A DNA stretch of 64,000 nucleotides, taken from contig CANJKZ010000783.1 in NCBI GenBank assembly GCA_947471745.1, positions 322,501 to 386,500 on the forward strand. The letters are read 5' to 3'. This document shows, piece after piece, positions 55,601 to 64,000 of the stretch (position 1 is its first letter; the number at the start of each line of letters is the position of its first letter). Below the pieces are notes generated by a model. The model was not told where the DNA came from. It did not search any database and worked only from the letters and a program-made list of their open reading frames with translations. The DNA is from Closterium sp. Naga37s-1. Lineage: Eukaryota > Streptophyta > Zygnematophyceae > Desmidiales > Closteriaceae. The translations under genes were made by a program, and so were the position numbers.

Positions 55601-58600
55601 CGGCTGTCACAAAGCAGGAAGCACTTTTCCCGCAATCCACTTGATAACACGCGTCTGCAGGGGAATTCAAGATAGTTTCGAGGTGAAATAGGGGATCGGA
55701 GATGTGAAATGGACGATAGACTTTCAGCACACACCCATATCCAACACCCACCCACATTCCAGCACCCACCCACACTCCCACTCACCATTGCAAGTCTTGT
55801 CTGTTTCGTTGTAGGTGTGACCAATAGCATTGCACGAGCACTTGGGAGTGCCATCGGCTGTCACAGAGCAGGAAGCACTTTTCCCGCAATCCACTTGATA
55901 ACACGCGTCTGCAGGGGAATTCAAGATAGTTTCGAGGTGAAATAGGGGATCGGAGATGTGAAATGGACGATAGACTTTCAGCACACACCCATATCCAACA
56001 CCCACCCACATTCCAGCACCCACCCACACTCCCACTCACCATTGCAAGTCTTGTCTGTTTCATTGTAGGTGTGACCAATAGCATTGCACGAGCACTTGGG
56101 AGTGCCATCGGCTGTCACAGAGCAGGAAGCACTTTTCCCGCAATCCACTTGATAACACGCGTCTGCAGGGGAATTCAAGATAGTTTCGAGGTGAAATAGG
56201 GGATCGGAGATGTGAAATGGACGATAGACTTTCAGCACACACCCATATCCAACACCCACCCACATTCCAGCACCCACCCACACTCCCACTCACCATTGCA
56301 AGTCTTGTCTGCTTCGTTGTAGGTGTGACCAATAGCATTGCACGAGCACTTGGGAGTGCCAGCGGCTGTCACAAAGCAGGAAGCACTTTTCCCGCAATCC
56401 ACTTGATAACACGCGTCTGCAGGGGAATTCAAGATAGTTTCGAGGTGAAATAGGGGATCGGAGATGTGAAATGGACGATAGACTTTCAGCACACATCCAT
56501 ATCCAACACCCACCCACATTCCAGCACCCACCCACACTCCCACTCACCATTGCAAGTCTTGTCTGCTTCGTTGTAGGTGTGACCAATAGCATTGCACGAG
56601 CACTTGGGAGTGCCATCGGCTGTCACAGAGCAGGAAGCACTTTTCCCACAATCCACTTGATAACACGCGTCTGCAGGGGAATTCAAGATAGTTTCGAGGT
56701 GAAATAGGGGATCGGAGATGTGAAATGGACGATAGACTTTCAGCACACACCCATATCCAACACCCACCCACATTCCAGCACCCACCCACACTCCCACTCA
56801 CCATTGCACGTCTTGTCTGCTTTGTTGTAGGTGTGACCAATAGCATTGCACGAGCACTTGGGAGTGCCAGCGGCTGTCACAGAGCAGGAAGCACTTTTCC
56901 CGCAATCCACTTGATAACACGCATCTGCAGGGGAATTTATGATGGATTCAAGGTGAAAAAGGAGAACGGAGATGTGAATGGATGATCTTTACCCAATTGT
57001 GAGAACAAACTCACACATCGGCACACGCCCATACAACACCCACCCACACTCCAGAACCCAACCCACACTCCAGAACCCACCCACACTCCCACTCACCATT
57101 GCAAGTCTTGTCTGCTTTGTTAAAGGTGTGGCCAGTAGCTTTGCACGAGCACTTGGGAGTGCCATCGGCCAAAGAGCAGGAAGTACTGCTGCTGCAATCC
57201 ACTTGATAACACGCGTTTGCAGGGGAATGCATGATGGTTTCAAGGTGAAATAGGGGAACGGAGATGTGAAATGAACGATTTTAACGAATTTTGAGAACAA
57301 ACTCACACTTCAGAACACCACCCATATCCAACACCTACCCACACTCCAGAACACAACCCACACTCCAGAACCCACCCACACTTCCACTCACCATGGCAAG
57401 TCTTGTCTGCTTCGTTGTAGGTGTCACCAATAGCATTGCATGAGCACTTGGGAGTGCCAGCGGCTGTCACAAAGCAGGAAGCACTTTTCCCGCAATCCAC
57501 TTGATAACACGCGTCTGCAGGGGAATGCATGATGGTTTCAAGGTGAAATAGGGGAACGGAGAGGTGAAATAAACGATTCAAACTAATCGTGAGAACAAAC
57601 TCACACTTCAGAACACACCCATATCCAACACCCACCCACACTCCAGAACCCACCCACACTCCCACTCACCATTGCAAGTCTTGTCTGCTTCGTTAAAGGT
57701 GTGGCCAGTAGCTTTGCGCGAGCACTTGGGAGTGCCATCGGCCAAAGAGCAGGAAGCACTGCTGCCGCAATCCACTTGATAACACGCGTCTGCAGGGGAA
57801 TGCATGATGGTTTCAAGGTGGAATAGGGGAACGAAGATGTGAAATGGACGATTTTAACGAATTTTGAGAACAAACTCACACTCCAGCACCCACCCACACT
57901 TCCACTCACCATGGCAAGTCTTGTCTGGTTCGTTGAAGGTGTGACCTTGAGCTTTGCACGAGCACGTGGGAACACCATCAATCGTAGAGCAAGTAGCACT
58001 CATGCCGCAATCCGTTACTTCGCACATGTCTGCAGTGCAGGGGGCAGGGGAAACCGTCCGTGATGGTTCAAAGGTGAAAAGGAATGACTTTTGAGTCGAC
58101 TCAAGTAGCACTGGTGCCGCAATCCGTTACTGCGCACATGTCTGCAGGGGAAACCGTGATGCTTCAAAGGTGGAAAGGGGAAACAGGTTTGTGAAATAGA
58201 CAGTCTACCTGATCGTGTAGTGTGCATTAACCCACACTTCAGCACCCCAGCAGTGAGAAGAATGCCGTGAGACGTGAGAGGATGGGAAGCAAGAGCGGGG
58301 TGGGGGAAGCAAGAAGGTGGGTGGGATGCACGACCAACACCAGTTGGTTGTCATGCCATGCCACTGCTTATTAGCTTGGTTTTGAGCCGTCTCAAAGCAC
58401 CCACCCACCCACACTCCAGAGCTGGGGAAGCACGAAGGTGGGTGGGATGCAAGGAGGTGGGTGGGATGCAAGGAGGTGGGTGGGACGCAAGGAGGTGGGT
58501 GGGACGCAAGGAGGTGGGTGGGACGCAAGGAGGTGGGTGGGACGCAAGGAGGTGGGTGGGATGCAAGGAGGTGGGTGGGACGCAAGGAGGTGGGTGGGAC

Positions 58601-59949
58601 GCAAGGAGGTGGGTGGGACGCAAGGAGGTGGGTGGGACGCAAGGAGGTGGGTGGGATGCAAGGAGGTGGGTGGGATGCACGACCAACATCAGTTGGTTTT
58701 CATGCCGTGCCACTGCGTATCAGCTTGCTTTTCAGGGGTGCATTTGAACAAAGCTCCCCTCCCCAGCTCTCACCGGAATGGCACTTTTGGTCCAGCTCGC
58801 TGAAAAAACGGCCACCCGCATTGCATACGCAGGTGTAAAAAACCACATCTTGCTCGTGTTGCACAATGCACGTAGCATCGCTCAGGCAGACTTTGTTGCA
58901 GGAAGGAGTGGGGTTTTGATTAGGAGTAGGGATGTTTTGATCTGGAAAGAGGGAGGGAAATGGGGTACAAAATGGTCATTTTGCTAGCCAGCCGAGCGAT
59001 GATAAACTCACCCACACTCCACCTCTCACCCACTCTCCACCTCTTACCCACACTCCAGCACCCACCCACACCCCTGCGGTCACCCAGGGAAGAAAGTATG
59101 TGAGAAGCCAGAGGATGGGAAGCAAGAGCGGGGAAGGCAAGAGCAAGAAGGTGAGTGGCGTGCACTGCTATTACCAGCTGGTTGCCATGCCACTGCTTAT
59201 GAGCGAGGGTGCATTTGATCGCTGTGGCCCAGCACACACTCACCATGGCACTGCTGTTCGGCTTCACTGAAGGTCAGACCGTCGGTGACGCACTGGCAGC
59301 CGAATGTGTTGTCAGCAAGCACAATGCAGTAGGAATCGCTCGGACAGACTCTCTTGCAGGTGGGATTCTCTGAGTTGGGAGGGGGGGAGGGGGGGGAGGG
59401 GGAGAGGGGGGGGTTGGGGGGGGGGGGAAGGCGGGCAGGTGGGAGTGGAGATGTTGCAAGCTAGCCTACAATAAAGTCACCCAGGTCTTAACTCCCACCC
59501 ACACTCCAACTCCCACCCACACTCCAACTCCCACCCACACTCCAACTCCCACCCACACTCCAACTTCCACCCACACTCCAACTCCCACCCACACTCCAAC
59601 TCCCATACACACTCCAACTCCCACCCACACTCCAAGTCTCGTCCACACTCCAAGTCTCGTCCACATTACAGGTCTCACCCACACTCCAGGTCTCACCCGC
59701 ACTCCAGGCCTCACCCGCACTCCAGGCCTCACCCGCACTCCAGGCCTCACCCGCACTCCAGGCCTCACCAGCGAAGGGGTCTTCCGAGCATTCCTCCTCG
59801 CCAGATGGGCCCGGAAGGCAGATGGTAGTAGCGCTGGCGTGGGTTGTGAGGAGGCTGAGCGCAACGAGTCCCACGACGAATGCGCCCACGCTAGTACTGC
59901 CAACGCCAACGGCAACGGCAGACCGGGGCCGCCCGGAGGAGCGCTTCAT
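52649..59949 (-). CDS. Multi-EGF-like secreted protein gene, right copy (apparently intact)
   Basis: Exons (minus, GT-AG, all phase 1): 59769-59949, 59244-59369, 58774-58941, 57910-58029, 57670-57789, 57392-57514, 57097-57216, 56802-56924, 56548-56670, 56294-56416, 56040-56162, 55786-55908, 55532-55654, 55287-55409, 54854-54982, 54378-54503, 53913-54020, 52928-53038, 52649-52759. Together they code about 800 residues: a signal peptide (exon 1) and 18 six-Cys EGF-like modules, one per exon. Exon 2 reads C-Q-C where the left copy has a stop. Such tandem modules act outside the cell in adhesion, binding or wall/matrix contact; no kinase, transmembrane or enzymatic domain is seen, so the precise role is unknown. 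Two modules lack a canonical Cys (exon 5 Arg, last exon Tyr). The last exon and 3' end are not resolved; the likely acceptors give a stop at once after ..NKCT. The start was chosen by the signal peptide. It is the better candidate for the working gene. Confidence 0.82.
53336..53862. repeat. 23-bp minisatellite, about 22 units (right copy)
   Basis: Same unit as 29285-30312, half the length. Confidence 0.95.
55532..56924 (-). CDS. EGF gene (right copy) 254-bp exon+intron array, six units
   Basis: 123-bp exons ending at 56802, 56548, 56294, 56040, 55786 and 55532, strict 254-bp period. One unit more than in the left copy. Unit differences are single bases (for example ACAGCCGATGG versus ACAGCCGCTGG) shared in patchwork between units. 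Confidence 0.9.
58429..58679. repeat. 19-bp minisatellite (right copy)
   Basis: GGAGGTGGGTGGGACGCAA units, same number as on the left but with a different position of one GATGC variant. Confidence 0.92.
59370..59768 (-). repeat. EGF gene intron 1 minisatellites (right copy)
   Basis: Same two 18-bp families as 35581-36049, four units (72 bp) shorter. Confidence 0.9.
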
Positions 59950-60971
59950 GACGACGGATGACGGGGAATCAGGGAGGCGGGTGACGGCTAGGGAGTCTGG
60001 GAGGCGGGTGGGATCAACGATCAGCGCGCAGAGGCGAAATGCTCCGGCCTTTCTTGCAAGTCAGGTGACGAACCGCAGGGACCACGCTCGTGTGCTCAGC
60101 AGTGGACTAGTTGAGTCGACTCGTCGAGATTAGGGCAGAAGCTCGAAATGTGCGAGCCCAGGAGGAGGAGACGAAAGCACGTAGTCTGCGAGAAGTGGCG
60201 TGAGAATGTGATTCTACTGCCTCGGAAGGGGGTGTTGATAGTGCTGAGACTGAGTGGCCAAGCGCACATTGATCCATTGTTCCTATAATTCGACTAAGCT
60301 GACGCTCGCGCTGTGAACTCGCGCAATGTGATGCGTTTCGTTTCCGCGATTTGCGGAAATTTTCCGACAGTGAGGCGCGTCCGGAGGGAGACCGACCCCG
60401 CACAGCGTCCGGCGGAGGGGAGGGGAAGGGAAGGTGTGAGAGAGGAGCGACCTTCGTGACAACGGAGCGCGAAGGAGAAAGTGACGGGAGCATGACGGGA
60501 AGAAAGACCAGCGTTGCCGTTGGATGAGGCGGAATTGAGGCTCCGCAACGGGGCGCAGAGCGATAAGGCTTCCGCCTCGTACCAGGGGCGCGCTCGCGCA
60601 CATTAGAGTACTTGGGGACTTCACGCATTATTGCTGCGAGAGATACTGCACAAATGAAACAAATGCTGCTGTGAATGCGTTTGGCATGCCTAATCCAACG
60701 AGGAGAAAATGGCTAGGGTTTGCCGGTCATAGTTCGCAAGCGACAACGATATTTCGCGACAGTTCTCAATCGGACTACGTAACTATTGTTAGTCTGGCGG
60801 ACCAGTATTTGCCCTACCAACGCGTCTCGGCGACGGAAATCGGTTTGTGTCGCCGGCAAACTTGGTCGTACGAGGACCGGACGCGTTCTTTGCTGGTCTC
60901 GCTCGCCGTCAGCGTGTCGTCCACGGGCTGATCCAACAGGCGAGGTGGTGGCGAATATCGGATCTGATATC
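59950..60971 (-). promoter_or_regulatory. 5' flank of the EGF gene (right copy)
   Basis: Near-identical to 36231-37252. No gene recognised on either strand. Confidence 0.4.
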
Positions 60972-63900
60972 TGTTATGAGTTGTAAAAGAGAGTGCGCAG
61001 GTAAACTAATAATGAGACTGTGATTGAATGATCTGAGAATACAATGAAGGCATAGACTAATGTAGGGACTAGCCTAGCTAGGAGAGAACCTCGGACGAGC
61101 GAGGTTGGGTGCAGGTTTGGCGATGGGAAAATGCCGAAGGTGACGCGAGGAGCCTCGGCAGCGTTGAAATCGGCCGAACGTGCAAAGTGCGAAAATCGGG
61201 CTGTACGCGAAGCAGTCAAACCCGATAAGGAGTTCGAAAAAATTCCTTACACAACCCCCCCTTAAGAAAGGCGGTCAATATCCGAAACACGCCAGCGTGC
61301 CAAGTAATCACGAACCAGTGACGAGGCGTCCAGCGAGTCGGGGTGCACCCACGTGTCGTCTTCGCTGGAACGATTAGTCCAACGGATGAGGAAATCCACG
61401 TGGCGACCAGCTGCGTCAAGGCGAACCCGGTTTGCCAAAATCTTCGAAGGGTCAAGAGTCGGCTCCGGGACAGGTCGTGCAGTTGGGGCAGCTTGTTGCC
61501 TCGCAATGTCGGTCGTGGCTGGTACGAACTTGCGAAGCAGGCTGACGTGGAAGGCGTCATGAATGCGCCAGTCGTCGGGTAGCAACAGCTTCGCGGTGAC
61601 AGGTGCCACCATCTTGATAATCTTGAAGGGTCCACAGAATCGTGGCCATAGTTTCGACGGGCCGGGTAGGTGCAGGTTCTTCGTGTCAAGGAGCACTAGT
61701 TGCCCAGCTGTCAAGACGAGTTCCCGTCGTAGAAGGTCGGTGTATTATCGAGAAGTGATATTCGCCTTGCGAATTGCATCTGCTGCTTTCTTGCGGACTT
61801 CCTGAAGTTCCGTCACAAAGGTTTGTGACCTTGGGACCGGGTTGTCGATAGTGGTCGCTGTAGGAACCGTCGGGTCCATCCCGTAATTCAGGAAAAACGG
61901 GGAGTGATTAGTCGTGCTGGACGGTGCGTTGTTGAAGGCGAACTCCAACATGGCGAGCAATTCTTCCCAGCAGGCAGGGTCGGGGAAGTTTGTCTTGATC
62001 AGCTGCTCCATTGTCTGATTGGTCCTCTCGGTCTGGCCGTCCGTCTGTGGGTGGTATGCCGATGAGAACTGTAGCTTCGTGCCGTACTGCGCCCATGTCT
62101 CCTTCCAAAATTTCGATGTGAACTTCGCGTCTCGGTCGCTGATGATCGCTGAAGGGATCCCGTGCAGTCGCACGACCGTTCAGATGAAGAGGCGCGCAGT
62201 TTTTTCGGCTGTGATTATTGTTCGGCATGGGGCAAAGTGCGCCATCTTTGTGAAGCGATCGACGACGACGAGTACAGCGTCATTGCCAGACGGCCCAGCT
62301 GGCATCCCCGTGACAAAATCCATTGTCACTTGCTGCCACGGTCGTTCGGGTGGCTCGAGGGGTTGCAACAGCCCAGCTGGTCATTGACGTGTCGATTTCA
62401 TGGCTTGGCACACCCTGCATGAGGACACATATCGCTGCACGTTGTTAGAGGAGTCAGGCCAGTAATATTGACGGTGTAGTAATTTCTGGGTTTTATCAAC
62501 CCCGAAGTGTCCGGAGAAGTTCGAATCGTGGACCTCCTGGATAAGGAGTTCACGCAACAGCCTGTAAGCGGGAACCCAAATCCGGTCGGTTCAGGCCTTT
62601 AGGTAATAATCCCCTTTCCGCGTCGTGGCCTGCTGATGATTTCCAGTCATGAAGAATGGGTCCGTAGTGTAACCGTGGGTGAATAGTCCGGTAAGTAGTG
62701 GGTTCGAGTGGGTGATGAGTACTGCAGCGGATTGTACTGTCGGTCGGGTCAGGGCGTCAGCGATGCTATTTGCCCCTTTCTTGTACGTGATGCAGTAGGT
62801 GAAGTGGCTCTCCATGTAGTCCAGCCACCGAATTTGTCGCGGGTTGAGGTTGGGCTGGGCTCGCAGGTACTGTAGGGACTTGTGGTCCGTGCGAACAGTG
62901 ACGTCGGCGCCCACTAGATAGCAGCGCCACAGTTTGAATGCGTGAATAATGGCGAGCATCTCCTTGTCGTGAATCGGGTAGTTATGTTCGGCTGCCTGCA
63001 GCTTGCGTGATTCGTAGGCTATCAGCTGCAGCCTGTTCCCGAAATCTTGGAGTAGCACAGCTCCGATGGCGAAATCAGAGGCGCTGGTTACGACTTCGAA
63101 CGGCTTCGATGGGTCGGCGATGCGCAGCACAGGGGGGGAACGAGAAAAATCTTGAGTTCGTGGAAAGCCGCTTCTGCCTCCTCCCCCCACACAAAGTTCC
63201 TATCCTTGTGCAGCAGGTCGGTCAGCGGGCCGGTTATCCCCGCCATATTCGGGATAAACCACCTGACGTACTTCACGAACCCCAGAAAACTCTGCAGTTC
63301 CGTGACATTCGTCGGGGAATTCCACTCCTGTATGGTCTTGATTTTCGCCGAGTCGATTTTGATACCGTCGCGTGAGATGACGTGCCCCAAAAACTCCAAC
63401 TCCTGCTTAAAAAACTTGCACTTAGAGCCCTTGGTGATGAGTCGGTTCTCCTGCAACCGTTTAAATACTGCGTCGAGGTCACAGAGATGCTGTTCCCGTG
63501 TCTTGTTAAAAATCAGGATATCGTCCAAGTAGACGATGACACATCGGTCTAGAAGATCCCGGAAAACCCTGTTCATGGTGAGTTGAAATGTCGAAGGCGC
63601 ATTCGTGAGGCCGAAAGGCATCACAATAAATTCGTAACTCCCGTAGCGTGTGCGAAACGCAGTCTTGTGACACTCGTCGGCGAAGACTCGAATCTGGTGG
63701 TAACCGCCACGTAAGTCAATCTTTGAGAAATAGCGAGCGCCGCGAAGTTGGTCGAGGAGGTTGTCAGTTTGTGGGACTGGGTAGCGAGACTTGATGGTGA
63801 CCTGGTTCAGCGCGCGATAGTCGATGCACATGCGAAGCCCGCCGTCTTTCTTCAGGGTGAACAGGATCGGTGTTGCGAAGGGAGATGTGCTGGCTCGAAT

Positions 63901-64000
63901 GAACCCTTTCTCCAACAGTGCGTCAATTTGACTTCGGAGCTCCTCGGGTTCCGACTGGGTCAACCGCCACTGTGTCCGAACAGTCGGTTGTGCTCCAGGT
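60972..64000 (-). mobile_element. Gypsy-2 (right copy), cut by the window end
   Basis: 3' LTR 60972-61251 with the same left flank ATATC, then chromodomain (near 61380), integrase (62370-61750), RNase H (63190-62590) and RT (to 63963 and beyond, YLDDILIF near 63525). About 99% identical to 37253-40281. The 5' LTR and its flank lie outside the window. Broken in places. Confidence 0.92.

Larger units (their letters stand above)
42525..64000 (+). repeat. Segmental tandem duplication, right unit (runs off the window)
   Basis: Matches the left unit at about 99%. Relative to it, about 2.6 kb (gypsy-1 end, its 3' LTR and most of the LINE 5' part) is absent between 44086 and 44087. Confidence 0.93.

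Overview
This is a eukaryotic, GC-rich, transposon-packed window. No prokaryotic gene organisation is visible. Spliceosomal introns (GT-AG), Ty1/copia elements, chromodomain-bearing Ty3/gypsy elements, primer sites complementary to initiator-Met tRNA and an L1-like LINE fit a green plant or streptophyte alga. My guess is a charophyte-grade alga such as Closterium, but the species cannot be proven from the window.

Layout. Bases 1-521 are low-complexity, rich in GTCGAC. From 522 to 20255 lies one decayed minus-strand LINE (ORF1 at the right, ORF2 endonuclease-RT-zinc finger to the left). It is split by two LTR elements and capped at its ORF1 start by a third: copia-1 (3572-10656, minus, TSD TCCCC), gypsy-1 (11480-18080, plus, TSD CTAGG) and copia-2 (20256-27624, plus). 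Gypsy-1 itself holds a tandem array of a miniature LTR element (13796-14581, TSD AAAAC) whose LTR/primer-site junction looks like a tRNA with Pol III A and B boxes.

Next comes the only convincing host gene, on the minus strand (28650-36230). It has a signal-peptide exon followed by 17 small, symmetric phase-1 exons, each coding one six-cysteine EGF-like module. Five of these sit in a near-identical 254-bp exon+intron tandem array. Introns are full of minisatellites, truncated exon copies and 18-bp palindromes of the form TTTTGAGNCGNCTCAAAA. Upstream lies gypsy-2 (37253-42537, minus).

The segment from about 16.0 kb to 42.5 kb is then repeated in direct orientation from 42525 to beyond the window end: a gypsy-1 fragment, a LINE scrap, a second copia-2, a second EGF gene and a second gypsy-2 cut by the window edge. 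The copies are about 99% identical. They differ in minisatellite length (about 44 versus 22 units of a 23-mer), in EGF exon number (17 versus 18) and by a nonsense codon in exon 2 of the left gene only, so the right gene (52649-59949) is the likely functional one, coding about 800 residues.

The best candidates for something undescribed are the miniature LTR element with a tRNA-like promoter, the dispersed palindromes that abut truncated exon copies, and the LTR-element-flanked tandem duplication of a rapidly changing EGF-repeat gene.
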